A stretch of DNA of 64,000 nt from Gammaproteobacteria bacterium (GTDB lineage Bacteria > Pseudomonadota > Gammaproteobacteria > GRL18), in contig WFNB01000023.1 of assembly GCA_015488755.1 (NCBI GenBank), positions 17,925 through 81,924 of the forward strand. The letters run 5' to 3'. The notes beneath the pieces are model-generated. The model ran no database searches, had not been told where the DNA came from, and saw only the letters and a program-made list of their open reading frames with translations. Position 1 is the stretch's first letter. The number at the start of each line of letters is the position of its first letter. The position numbers were made by a program, and so were the translations under genes. Below are positions 35,235-44,083 of this stretch, one piece after another.

Positions 35235-36599
35235 ATGTTTAACTTATTTTCATTAGGTCAAAGCTTTGCTCATGGGGTGCATCCACCTCATCATAAAGAG
35301 CAAACAGAAGATTTGCCTATCCAACGAGTACCTTTTGTTAATCGCTATGTCATGCCTCTAGGACAGCATATTGGTATCCCAGCAGAGGCCATTGTTGCTG
35401 TTGGTGATAGCGTATTACGCGGTCAATTAATTGCCTCTTCCAATGGTTTTATTTCCACCGCATTACACTCGCCAGTAACCGGCAAAGTGACTGATATTGG
35501 CATGCATCGCTATGTCGATGGTTCGTTTAAAATGGCCATAGAAATAACCGCCGATCCCTATGCAACACAACAGTTTTCTGCCTCTGCCAATGCCTCGGTT
35601 AAAGCAGTTGAGCAAATGAGCATAGATGAGTTTATTATTGCTGTACAACAATCGGGTATTGTTGGTATGGGTGGGGCGGCTTTTCCTAGCCATGTAAAAT
35701 ATGCCATTCCTGAAGGACAGCAGATCACAGATTTATTAATCAATGGTGCTGAGTGTGAGCCGTATTTAACCAATGATCATCGTTTAATGGTTGAGCGTCC
35801 TGAGGCGGTGTTACGGGGGTGTGAGATTTTACGCAAGCAACTTGGAGCAAAACGGGTTGCTATCGGGGTAGAGAGAAACAAGCCCGAATCCATTACTGAG
35901 TTACAAAAACATTTAGCCATTGATATGCCTATTGACATTGTACCACTTGAAGTGAAATATCCTCAGGGTGCAGAAAAAATGTTGATAAAGAGTATCTACA
36001 ATAAAGAGTTAGCTGTTGGAAAACTTCCCCGAGATTTAGGTATTGCGGTTAATAATATCGGGACAATTGTGGCTCTGGCCGATTATTTTGATCAAGGCAT
36101 GCCCCTAATCGAACGCATTGTCACCTTGGCGGGTCCTGGTATAAAAGAACCCGCTAATTTGATTGTGCCCCTTGGTACGCCAATACGAGATGTTTTGGAT
36201 TTTGCTGGTGGTTTAAGTGAACATACCCGAGAAGTGATTATGGGGGGGCCAATGATGGGCAGTCCGGTTGCGGACTTGGATGCACCAATACTAAAGGGTA
36301 CCTCAGGTATTTTAGCTTTTACAGAACAAGAAACGGCACGGCCTCAGGAATATCCTTGTATTCGTTGTGCTCGTTGTTTGGATGCTTGTCCTTATTTTCT
36401 TAATCCTTCTCGTTTGGCTTTATTGGGCAAGGCAAGATTATTTAGCCAAATGCAAAGTGACTATCATGTAATGGATTGTGTTGAATGTGGCGCCTGTACC
36501 TATGCCTGTCCATCAAATATTCCAATCGTACAGCATATAAGAGCAGCCAAAGATAATTTGCGCAATTTGGCTAGTCCCGATGTGGAAAAGAAAAAATAA
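35235..36599 (+). CDS. rnfC: Rnf complex subunit RnfC
   Basis: Peripheral NADH/FMN-linked subunit of the Rnf ion-translocating complex, 454 aa. It contains the RnfC barrel-sandwich region (SPVTGKVTDIG), the NuoF-like fold with GIVGMGGAAFPSHVKY and LLINGAECEPYLTNDHRLM, and two C-terminal [4Fe-4S] sets, Cys375-378-381-385 (CIRCARCLDACP) and Cys415-418-421-425 (CVECGACTYACP). It lacks the very long Ala/Lys-rich C-terminal repeat of E. coli RsxC, so this is the compact form. It starts the C-D-G-E-A block. Confidence 0.96.
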   Translation: MFNLFSLGQSFAHGVHPPHHKEQTEDLPIQRVPFVNRYVMPLGQHIGIPAEAIVAVGDSVLRGQLIASSNGFISTALHSPVTGKVTDIGMHRYVDGSFKMAIEITADPYATQQFSASANASVKAVEQMSIDEFIIAVQQSGIVGMGGAAFPSHVKYAIPEGQQITDLLINGAECEPYLTNDHRLMVERPEAVLRGCEILRKQLGAKRVAIGVERNKPESITELQKHLAIDMPIDIVPLEVKYPQGAEKMLIKSIYNKELAVGKLPRDLGIAVNNIGTIVALADYFDQGMPLIERIVTLAGPGIKEPANLIVPLGTPIRDVLDFAGGLSEHTREVIMGGPMMGSPVADLDAPILKGTSGILAFTEQETARPQEYPCIRCARCLDACPYFLNPSRLALLGKARLFSQMQSDYHVMDCVECGACTYACPSNIPIVQHIRAAKDNLRNLASPDVEKKK

Positions 36600-36629
36600 G
36601 TTAAGAATAGACTATTTAAGAAGATATGA

Positions 36630-37637
36630 ATGAAACATAATGATCCTAAGTTGTTATTGCAATCAGCGCCTTTATTGCGTCAGGAACTCACGACCCCTGG
36701 AGCAATGAAAGAGGTTTGGCTAGCCTTATTGCCGACCACTCTGGCATCTTTATGGTTTTTTGGCCTGAGTGCCTTATTGCTTATTGTGGTTTCTATTGCT
36801 GGGGCAGTACTGACTGAATGGCTGTTTACCGATAAAGACAAAAGACGCATGGCTATTGGTGATAGTAGTGCGGGTTTAACAGGTTTATTGTTGGCCTTGA
36901 CACTACCGCCAGGCTTGCCCTTATGGATGGCTTTTTTAGGTGCTGTGGTAAGTATTGGCTTGGGTAAAGTGATTTGGGGTGGTCTGGGCGCTAATATTTT
37001 TAACCCTGCTTTATTAGGCAGAGCCTTTTTACTAGGCACGTTCCCCATTGCCATGACCACTTGGGGATCACCAAGTGGGCTTGGTGATTTTTTTCATCTA
37101 CAAAGCTCAAATTTGGCTTGGCCCTTTATGCATGGTCAGATTGATGCCCTCAGTGCGGCAACTCCATTGGGCTTAATGAAGTTCCAACAACAGACAACCG
37201 CTATCAGCTCACTTTTTATAGGTAATACAGCGGGTTCCTTGGGTGAAACCAGTGCCTTCTTATTACTATTAGGTGGTATGTATTTATTAATACGCCGTAG
37301 TATAGACTGGCGCATTCCAACGGCTATTTTTCTAACAGCAGCCATTTTTTCCTTAGCAATGTTTATTAATGATGCCGATAAATATCCCTCACCAATAGTG
37401 ACCTTGTTTTCTGGTGGCTTATTATTAGGTGCTTTTTTTATGGCGACCGATCCGGTGACCTCCCCATTAACTCCCAAGGGCTGTTGGATTTTTGGTATCG
37501 GTGTGGGTTTTTTGGTCGTGCTTATTCGCTTGTTTGGTGGTTTACCAGAGGGAATGTTATATGCTGTGTTATTAATGAATGCCGCCACACCATTGATTGA
37601 TCGTTATACTCAGCCAAGGATCTTTGGGCGTAAGTAA
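36630..37637 (+). CDS. rnfD: Rnf complex membrane subunit RnfD
   Basis: 335-aa membrane protein with about ten hydrophobic segments, homologous to NqrB. The covalent FMN site is visible as LSAATPL, with the acceptor Thr at residue 178. The conserved loops GGLGANIFNPALLGRAFL and ATDPVTSPLTPKGCWIFGIG are intact. It takes part in electron transfer across the membrane and in Na+ or H+ movement. It lies 30 bases after rnfC. Confidence 0.96.
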   Translation: MKHNDPKLLLQSAPLLRQELTTPGAMKEVWLALLPTTLASLWFFGLSALLLIVVSIAGAVLTEWLFTDKDKRRMAIGDSSAGLTGLLLALTLPPGLPLWMAFLGAVVSIGLGKVIWGGLGANIFNPALLGRAFLLGTFPIAMTTWGSPSGLGDFFHLQSSNLAWPFMHGQIDALSAATPLGLMKFQQQTTAISSLFIGNTAGSLGETSAFLLLLGGMYLLIRRSIDWRIPTAIFLTAAIFSLAMFINDADKYPSPIVTLFSGGLLLGAFFMATDPVTSPLTPKGCWIFGIGVGFLVVLIRLFGGLPEGMLYAVLLMNAATPLIDRYTQPRIFGRK

Positions 37638-37679
37638 ACGAATAGTAATAGCTTATTTAATATAGAGAATCTATGACAC

Positions 37680-38402
37680 ATGAGTCAGTCTAAAAACTAT
37701 GAACAAGAACCCAGTAGTAATCGACTGGTCGCATCAATGGCCATTGCGGGATTTATTTCCGGTGTCATTATCATTGCGATTTATCTGGCAACATTTAATA
37801 CCATTAAAGATAATAAAGCCAGAGAATTGCGTCAAGCGGTTTTTAAGGTGCTTCCTAATGTTTCTTATATGCAAAAATTATATTTTGAAAATAATACCTT
37901 AGTGATAGCTAAAAGTGATGGTATGGATGATGATATGATTTTTGCCGGTTATGATAAGCAAGGCAAGTTTATTGGTTATGCAATACAAGGTAAAGGAGCG
38001 GGGTTTCAAGACACCATTCATCTCTTATTTGGTTATTTGCCTGAAAAACAGCTTATGACAGGAATGGCGATCCTTGAAAGTCGGGAGACCCCAGGACTGG
38101 GTGATAAAATTTTTAAAGATATGCATTTTGTGGGTGAATTTGTTAACCATCTAATGAAGCAGGCTATTAAAGCCGTAAAAAAAGGCACCAAATCCCATGA
38201 TTATGAAATTGATGCCATTACTGGGGCTACCATTTCATCTAAGGCGGTTGTGCGCCTTATGAATGCAGCCTTTAATCGTTGGTCACCTAAATTATCTCCT
38301 TTGGGACAAGAGCCGGTCTTTCAAATGTCTAAGCAAACTCAAGGATCACTCGATTCATCCCAAATTCAACCAGAATCCCCTAATATTCAAATAGGTAAGT
38401 AA
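37680..38402 (+). CDS. rnfG: Rnf complex subunit RnfG
   Basis: 240-aa subunit with one N-terminal membrane helix (about residues 16-37) and a periplasmic FMN-binding domain. The flavinylation motif is DAITGATISSKAVV with acceptor Thr184. ESRETPGLGDKI is the conserved RnfG/NqrC loop. FMN attachment by ApbE would be needed; no apbE is seen in the window. The C-terminal tail after residue 205 is Ser/Gln-rich and variable. Confidence 0.96.
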   Translation: MSQSKNYEQEPSSNRLVASMAIAGFISGVIIIAIYLATFNTIKDNKARELRQAVFKVLPNVSYMQKLYFENNTLVIAKSDGMDDDMIFAGYDKQGKFIGYAIQGKGAGFQDTIHLLFGYLPEKQLMTGMAILESRETPGLGDKIFKDMHFVGEFVNHLMKQAIKAVKKGTKSHDYEIDAITGATISSKAVVRLMNAAFNRWSPKLSPLGQEPVFQMSKQTQGSLDSSQIQPESPNIQIGK

Positions 38403-38405
38403 ATT

Positions 38406-39077
38406 ATGGCAACGGATGCAAGTGCATATGAAGAAATGCTCAAAGGCTTGTGGCGTGAAAATCCAACCTTTGTACAAGTGCTTGGGATGTGTCCCATGTT
38501 GGCAGTCACCAATTCAGCAACGAATGCCTTAGTGATGGGTTTGGCCACTTTATTTGTCTTAGTAGGTTCAAGTCTGCTGGTGTCTAGCTTTAAGCGATGG
38601 ATACCTAAACAAGTTCGCATTTCATTGTATATTATTATTATTGCCACCTTTGTGACGGTTGTAGATTATAGTTTATTAGCCTTAGTACCTGCTATCCATA
38701 AAGAATTAGGTGCTTTTATTCCCTTGATTGTTGCTAATTGCATGATTTTAGGGCGACAAGAAGCATTTGCCTCTAAACACAGTATTAAATATGCGGTCAT
38801 GGATGCTATCGGTATGTCTCTTGGCTTTTTAATTGCTTTATTAGCTTTAGGATCGGTGCGAGAAATATTAGGCAGTGGCTCTCTTTTTAATGTGGATTTA
38901 TTTGGTGCTAATTTTGAACCTTGGGTGATTATGATCCTCCCTCCCGGTGGTTTTTTAACGCTAGGCTTGCTACTTCTATTTTTTAACTGGTTTACTGAGC
39001 GTAGAAAACAGTTTTTGTTAAAAGTGGCTCAAGCAGATCAAAGCGTTGCTATTGTGGGAGTAAAAGATAATGGATGA
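38406..39077 (+). CDS. rnfE: Rnf complex membrane subunit RnfE
   Basis: 223-aa integral membrane subunit, homologous to NqrD. The paired Cys regions that hold the intramembrane iron centre with RnfA are present: LGMCPMLAVTNSATNALVMG and IPLIVANCMILGRQEAFAS. It starts 3 bases after rnfG and overlaps rnfA by 8 bases. Confidence 0.96.
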   Translation: MATDASAYEEMLKGLWRENPTFVQVLGMCPMLAVTNSATNALVMGLATLFVLVGSSLLVSSFKRWIPKQVRISLYIIIIATFVTVVDYSLLALVPAIHKELGAFIPLIVANCMILGRQEAFASKHSIKYAVMDAIGMSLGFLIALLALGSVREILGSGSLFNVDLFGANFEPWVIMILPPGGFLTLGLLLLFFNWFTERRKQFLLKVAQADQSVAIVGVKDNG

Positions 39078-39648
39078 TCTCTTATGGATTTTTATCAGCA
39101 CCTTATTAGTTAACAACTTTGTACTGGCTTATTTCTTGGGGCTGTGTCCATTTTTAGGGGTTTCAGGACAACTCGAAACCTCCTTTCGTTTAGGCTTAGC
39201 GACCACGTTTGTTTTAGTAGTAACGGCCTTATGTGCTTGGATATTAAATACTTATGTATTGATTTATGCCCCTTATTTACGTCTTATCAGTTTTATTGTA
39301 GTCATTGCTAGTGTGGTGCAGTTTATTGAAATGAGCATTAAAAAGCTCAGTCCAAGCTTATTTAAGTCGTTAGGAATTTTTTTACCACTGATCACAACAA
39401 ATTGTGCTATTCTTGGTTTAGCAATTTTTGCAACCAATCGGGGCTATGGTTTGCTAGAAGGTTTAGTCTTTGCCCTAGGAGCAGGAGGGGGCTTTACCTT
39501 GGCAATGGTCTTGATGGCTGGTATTCGTCAAGAAACCGAAATAATGGATGTTCCTGCTTTGATCAGAGGTACGGCTTTTAATTTAATTATTGCTGGTATT
39601 TTATCTATGGCATTTATGGGTTTTGCAGGCTTATTTAGTGCCGCATAA
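39070..39648 (+). CDS. rnfA: Rnf complex membrane subunit RnfA
   Basis: 192-aa, six-helix subunit, homologous to NqrE and to RnfE. Conserved Cys loops LGLCPFLGVSG and LPLITTNCAILGLAIF supply the other half of the intramembrane [2Fe-2S] site found in Rnf and Nqr structures. It is the last rnf gene in the order B-(1609-aa)-C-D-G-E-A, which differs from E. coli (A-B-C-D-G-E). Confidence 0.96.
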   Translation: MDDLLWIFISTLLVNNFVLAYFLGLCPFLGVSGQLETSFRLGLATTFVLVVTALCAWILNTYVLIYAPYLRLISFIVVIASVVQFIEMSIKKLSPSLFKSLGIFLPLITTNCAILGLAIFATNRGYGLLEGLVFALGAGGGFTLAMVLMAGIRQETEIMDVPALIRGTAFNLIIAGILSMAFMGFAGLFSAA

Positions 39649-39677
39649 ATAAAGTATTTAGCGAATTAAGGAATATT

Positions 39678-39893
39678 ATGGTTTACTTTTTGTCTCTTAT
39701 TGCTTTATCCTTATTATGTGTTGCTTGGGTGCTATTCCAAGCATGGTTGGCTCGTCAAGATCCAAACTATCAAGGCTACCAAGCGGGTTGTGGGGGATGC
39801 AGTCGCTCATGTGGGGAGTCTTCTCATAGTTCTGAGACTAAGGCTCAATTTGTTGATGCATCAGCGCTATGCTCAAAAAAATTAAAAATATAA
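39678..39893 (+). CDS. Small Cys-rich membrane protein, NqrM-like
   Basis: 71 aa: one membrane helix (FLSLIALSLLCVAWVLFQAW) followed by a cysteine-rich tail (GCGGCSRSCG, and a later Cys). This layout matches NqrM, which delivers iron to the intramembrane Cys site of Na+-NQR, and also small FeoB-associated Cys-rich proteins. Its place 29 bases after rnfA favours a maturation role for the equivalent RnfA/RnfE iron centre. The assignment is by layout and context, not by strong sequence identity. Confidence 0.6.
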   Translation: MVYFLSLIALSLLCVAWVLFQAWLARQDPNYQGYQAGCGGCSRSCGESSHSSETKAQFVDASALCSKKLKI

Positions 39894-39979
39894 TTATCGA
39901 GTAATACAAGGTATCAATATAAAAATAGAGTGAATCAAATCATCACACTCAATAACAAAAAAATAAAGGACTATATCTT

Positions 39980-41437
39980 ATGAATACCAATTATTTATCA
40001 TGTCGTTTAAGAACAATTCTTTCACTATTGATGGTATTTTTGTTATCTATTACTTCTGCTTATGCAGGGATGACAAGTTATCAAAAACAGAAAATGGATA
40101 GTGCGATTAATCATGCTAAATTAAATGTCTCTAATGTATTTGATGGCCAACAGTTTAACGCTGGTATGGATAAAAATAAGGCGGGTCGAGTATTGAGTGA
40201 TTATGTTAAAACACTCAATCGTGCGGTTGCTACTTGGAATGGTATGACCAGTTCAGCTAAGACTTCACCAGAAGGTAGCCAATATTTTAAATTATTACAG
40301 GCTAAACAGGCTATTGGCAATCAGATGCGTTCTGCCTATAAAAATATGTCAGCAAACTCTACAATGACGGCAAGTGTTAAGCAAAGCGCCCCAAGTAAGC
40401 AAACAACAACACGTCATTTAACGGCTTATCAAAAAGAACAACAAGCACGAGAAGAAGCCAATAGAAAAGCTAAGCAAGAAGTCAATGCTCGTCTAAAACA
40501 GCAAATGCAGGCCGAACGTCAACAAGCAGCAATTAAGAGCAAACAAAAAGCGACCGCAAAAGCAGCCAAAGAAGTACATAATGCTGAATGTCGGCGTTTT
40601 GCTAAGGCGGCAATAAAACCTGAATATCGTGAGTTGATGACCGTATTAATGCAAGAATATACGGGTACAAAAACAGGGCTTCATTCCGTTGAAAATGTCA
40701 CTAAGCTACAAAAAATTGCTCAAGCAGTCACTCAGGCATGTGATCAAAGTGATTATGCTCTATTAACTTCTCAGCGTTGTTATTATTCAGATGATCCCAA
40801 GTTATGGTGCTCAGCTGCACGCAAAAGCAAGAATTTGATCCCTGCTATGGCGCTTCATGGTGCGAAAGAAATGGCCTATTCAGCAGGCTCTTTTAATATT
40901 GCAACCCCCGAAGAATTTATGAAACGTGATGGTTATCTGGAGTATGTTGGTGCGATATCGTTTAATGAACGTTTAACTTTTTCAGATAAAAAATTTGCCG
41001 CACAAAAAGAACGTATTGCTAAAGTACTCGCTGCTGCGGGCGTGAGTGATACCTCTCAGGTGTGGGCAGAGGAAAAGAAAAAGCTCGATCAGCTAAGAGC
41101 AGTGGTTGAAAAAACGGCATCACAATGGAAAAACCCTTATAATGCGGGTACTGATTATAGTGCTGAGGTTGCCAGTAAACAAATAAAGAAAATGCATCCA
41201 GATGCGAAAATACATGGCGCATGGCTCAGCCGAGATTCATGGAAAATTCACCGCAATGTCTTTGGTGTTCCTTTGCGTCGTACTAAACCAGGCTATATTC
41301 AATTTAAGCTTAGTGATGAAAAATACTGTCAATTACGTCCTTATACCGTAACTGAGCAAAATATAGGTGGCAGTGACTATCAAAAAGCAAAGGGTGTTAA
41401 ATTTGGTTTTGTGCGCTTTCAAGTTTGTCAGGATTAA
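39980..41437 (+). CDS. Secreted coiled-coil protein of unknown function
   Basis: Not recognised. 485 aa with a signal peptide (LRTILSLLMVFLLSITSAYA, cleavage near AYAG). Residues about 140-200 are a Gln/Lys/Ala-rich coiled coil (KEQQAREEANRKAKQEVNAR). The C-terminal half has six cysteines that could form disulfides (around ECRRFAK, QACDQ, QRCYYSDD, LWCSAA, KYCQL, VCQD) and a conserved-looking block WLSRDSWKIHRNVFGVPLRR. Predicted location is periplasm. It stands after the rnf operon with an 86-base gap, so it may be a separate unit with the next gene. Confidence 0.65.
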   Translation: MNTNYLSCRLRTILSLLMVFLLSITSAYAGMTSYQKQKMDSAINHAKLNVSNVFDGQQFNAGMDKNKAGRVLSDYVKTLNRAVATWNGMTSSAKTSPEGSQYFKLLQAKQAIGNQMRSAYKNMSANSTMTASVKQSAPSKQTTTRHLTAYQKEQQAREEANRKAKQEVNARLKQQMQAERQQAAIKSKQKATAKAAKEVHNAECRRFAKAAIKPEYRELMTVLMQEYTGTKTGLHSVENVTKLQKIAQAVTQACDQSDYALLTSQRCYYSDDPKLWCSAARKSKNLIPAMALHGAKEMAYSAGSFNIATPEEFMKRDGYLEYVGAISFNERLTFSDKKFAAQKERIAKVLAAAGVSDTSQVWAEEKKKLDQLRAVVEKTASQWKNPYNAGTDYSAEVASKQIKKMHPDAKIHGAWLSRDSWKIHRNVFGVPLRRTKPGYIQFKLSDEKYCQLRPYTVTEQNIGGSDYQKAKGVKFGFVRFQVCQD

Positions 41438-41464
41438 TTAAATTATAGGAGTTGAGGGTATATT

Positions 41465-41839
41465 ATGAAAAAAATAATGATGCTTATTATGATCTCTATT
41501 TTATTAAGTTTGACTATCGCCTGTTCGGCAAAGCAAACTCGACCAGACAAGCCAGGACCAAACTATGTTTGGGTGCCTGCTCACACACAAGCCAATGGTA
41601 ATTATCTTGCAGGGCATTGGAAATATATTGACCCAAAACCTACCAAGTCAAATAGGCCTGATAAGCCTGGTCCAAACTATATTTGGGTACCCAAGCATAC
41701 TAAGCCTAATGGTAACTTTGTTGCCGGACATTGGAAATATGTCGATCCTTATCCAGGCAAGCATAAAAAAGGGAAAAAATGGATTCCAGGGCATTACAAG
41801 CCCAATGGTAAATGGATTCCTGGTCATTATAGAAAATAA
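41465..41839 (+). CDS. Lipoprotein with W-P-x-H / GHW repeats
   Basis: 124 aa. A lipoprotein signal peptide ends with the lipobox LTIAC. The mature protein consists of repeats: two long units (RPDKPGPNYVWVPAHTQANG ... GHWKY and a near copy) and two short ones (WIPGHYKPNGK, WIPGHYRK). This fits the YXWGXW/WxxGHW-repeat lipoproteins whose role is unknown. It lies 27 bases after the secreted coiled-coil gene. A terminator-like hairpin follows. Confidence 0.75.
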   Translation: MKKIMMLIMISILLSLTIACSAKQTRPDKPGPNYVWVPAHTQANGNYLAGHWKYIDPKPTKSNRPDKPGPNYIWVPKHTKPNGNFVAGHWKYVDPYPGKHKKGKKWIPGHYKPNGKWIPGHYRK

Positions 41840-41846
41840 TTAATGC

Positions 41847-41890
41847 TTTAGGATATGGGGAGGATGTGTTTTATCTGCTCCTATCCTAAA
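41847..41890. terminator. Bidirectional terminator-like hairpin between lipoprotein and phoU
   Basis: TTTAGGATA (41847-41855) pairs with TATCCTAAA (41882-41890), extended inside by GGAG/CTCC, in the 56-base gap between convergent genes. The A and T ends give short U-runs in both directions. Confidence 0.6.
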
Positions 41891-41895
41891 TCCTA

Positions 41896-42546
41896 CTAAT
41901 CAAAATTAACCACTTTTCCCGTTGATAAAAAAACCACACTTTCAGCAATATTAGTGACCCGATCACCCACACGTTCTAATTGGTGAATGATCCATAGTTG
42001 ATAGGTGTAATTAATAGATTTTGTTGGCTTTGCCTGCATAAGGTTGAAAATACGATCATTAAGTAGATGTTCAATATCATCTATTTCATCATCCAATAAG
42101 GCAATATCATTGGCTTTTTTGGCATCTTGTTCGGCATAGTCAATTAATATTTCATTAAGCATAAAAATACATTTTTTTGACATATCAAGAATATCAGATT
42201 TTAATTCTAAATGAGTAAAGTTTCTTTTTTTTACAATTTTTGCAATAGAGACAGCATAATCTGCAATGCGTTCCAGCTCTTTTGCAATACTCATATCAGC
42301 GAGTAACTCACGTAAGTCATGAGCAACGGGCTGTTGTCGAGCAATGACCTGAATACAATCTTGTTCAACACGAGCTTCTAACTCATTAATGACTTTATCA
42401 TTTTTAATCACTTCATCTGCGAGCACAGGATTAGCAGATTGATAACAACTCATGGCTTTTTCAATAGCCTGACATGTTTCATGCCCCATTTTAAGAATAT
42501 TTTTTCTTATGAGACTTTCTTCTTTAGATAGATATATTGCTAGCAT
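41896..42546 (-). CDS. phoU: Phosphate transport regulator PhoU (copy 1)
   Basis: A 216-aa PhoU protein made of two three-helix bundles. Each carries a family motif of the E/DxxxD type (LADEVIKNDKVINELEARVE and the C-terminal QLERVGDRVTNIAE). PhoU links the Pst transporter to the Pho two-component system and limits phosphate uptake. It is the last gene of the pst operon. Its closest typical match in length and motif order is standard PhoU, unlike the upstream copy. Confidence 0.93.
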   Translation of the reverse strand: MLAIYLSKEESLIRKNILKMGHETCQAIEKAMSCYQSANPVLADEVIKNDKVINELEARVEQDCIQVIARQQPVAHDLRELLADMSIAKELERIADYAVSIAKIVKKRNFTHLELKSDILDMSKKCIFMLNEILIDYAEQDAKKANDIALLDDEIDDIEHLLNDRIFNLMQAKPTKSINYTYQLWIIHQLERVGDRVTNIAESVVFLSTGKVVNFD

Positions 42547-42579
42547 ATATGCTATGTTCCTTTATCTTAATTTAATCGC

Positions 42580-43251
42580 TTAAACTCTACCCATTGCTCC
42601 GCCTACCTTGGCATAATGCATGAGTGTTGCAATGCTCAGTGCTCGATCAGCAATCTTTTCAAGACGACGTAATGCGGCCATAATGTCTTGATAATCTTTT
42701 GTTAAATTCATATCACTATTGATTTTTTTAAGTAAGCTTTTTTCAATTATTTTATACAAATCATCATTCTTACTTTCTTCTATAACCACTTGTTTATAAT
42801 AGTCATCAACAGATTTTTTATCAGTGACTTCAATTAACTTAAGGGCATAAGTGAGGGCATTCACAGATGATTTTTGTAATGGTATGGCATACTCAAGAAT
42901 AAAATCTTTATCAACATCATCGGTTAAAGAATTAGGGAAATCACGAATAAATGAATTGCAACTATTAGCAATGCGATCAAATTCATTGGTTATTTTTAAA
43001 AAAGCAATCAATTCTCGTAAGTCTCGTGCCTCTGGTGTGTATAAGGCAAATACTTTTATGATTAAGTTATCAATCGTATCAATACTTTCATAGCGCTCTT
43101 TTTTAGGTATTTTTTTTATTTTATTAAGTGCACAAGTATCACAACGCTCTAATGATTCTAAGATCACTTTATTCATTGTTAATGTTGTTGTGCCAAGTTT
43201 TACTATTTCATTTAAAATGAGATTTAATTTTTCTTTTTCTGTGGGTAACAT
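42580..43251 (-). CDS. Second PhoU-like protein
   Basis: A 223-aa PhoU-family protein, more diverged than the following copy. The PhoU features are the helix with KERYESIDTIDNLIIKVFAL, the EFDRIANSCNSF motif, and the second-half RRLEKIADRALSIATLMHYAK. A CDTC pair (residues about 35-38) is unusual. It starts directly after the pstB stop (TAG then ATG). Two different PhoU proteins in one operon could form a hetero-assembly or divide the transporter and kinase roles. Confidence 0.85.
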   Translation of the reverse strand: MLPTEKEKLNLILNEIVKLGTTTLTMNKVILESLERCDTCALNKIKKIPKKERYESIDTIDNLIIKVFALYTPEARDLRELIAFLKITNEFDRIANSCNSFIRDFPNSLTDDVDKDFILEYAIPLQKSSVNALTYALKLIEVTDKKSVDDYYKQVVIEESKNDDLYKIIEKSLLKKINSDMNLTKDYQDIMAALRRLEKIADRALSIATLMHYAKVGGAMGRV

Positions 43252-44076
43252 CTATCCATACCTGCCTGTAATATAATCTTCTGTTTTCTTTCTTCCAGGG
43301 TTAATAAAAATCGTTTCTGTATCCGCATATTCAATCAATTCGCCCATATGAAAAAATGCGGTATGATCAGCAACTCGTCCTGCCTGTTGCATATTATGTG
43401 TGACGATAACAATGGTGTATTTTTCTTTTAGTTCCAACATTAATGTTTCAATTTTTTCTGTTGAAATGGGGTCTAATGCGGATGTGGGCTCATCCATTAA
43501 TATGACATCGGGCTGTACTGCTATCGTTCTAGCAATACATAAACGTTGTTGCTGACCACCTGATAGGGAAGTGCCAGGTTGAGCTAGTTTGTCCTTGACC
43601 TCATTCCATAAACCAGCTTGTAATAATGATTTTTCTACTAAATCGTCACATTTATGGCCTTTTTTTACCATACCATGCTTAAGTGGTGCATAAGAAACAT
43701 TGTCATAAATTGATTTTGGAAAGGGATTGGGTTGCTGAAAAACCATACCAACTCGTTTTCTGACAGAGACTTCATCAACATCCTTATCATAGATATTTTT
43801 ACCATCAATAATGACGGTTCCTTCTACTCGAACAGAGCTGATTAAGTCATTCATACGGTTTAAGCAACGCAAAAAAGTGGATTTTCCACAACCAGAAGGG
43901 CCAATGAGTGCGGTGATTTTATTTTCATATACATCAATGTCAATGGTCTTCAATGCTTGATTGTCACCATAGTATAAATTCAGTCCTTGGACCATTATTT
44001 TGTTATTGAGTAATGAATTATTAAGAGGCTTTTGCCCTGTAATATCATTAGAGGGATAGTCCATGTTTTTTGTCAT
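43252..44076 (-). CDS. pstB: Phosphate ABC transporter ATP-binding protein
   Basis: ATPase of the high-affinity phosphate transporter. The ATG at 44076 lies just after the pstA stop and is preferred to a TTG at 44100 inside pstA. Motifs: Walker [11 protein letters not shown]-loop [15 protein letters not shown], signature [16 protein letters not shown], Walker [14 protein letters not shown] and the H-loop VTHNMQQ. Ends with the PstB-typical [12 protein letters not shown]. Confidence 0.96.
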   Translation of the reverse strand: MTKNMDYPSNDITGQKPLNNSLLNNKIMVQGLNLYYGDNQALKTIDIDVYENKITALIGPSGCGKSTFLRCLNRMNDLISSVRVEGTVIIDGKNIYDKDVDEVSVRKRVGMVFQQPNPFPKSIYDNVSYAPLKHGMVKKGHKCDDLVEKSLLQAGLWNEVKDKLAQPGTSLSGGQQQRLCIARTIAVQPDVILMDEPTSALDPISTEKIETLMLELKEKYTIVIVTHNMQQAGRVADHTAFFHMGELIEYADTETIFINPGRKKTEDYITGRYG

Positions 44077-44083
44077 TGTCTTG

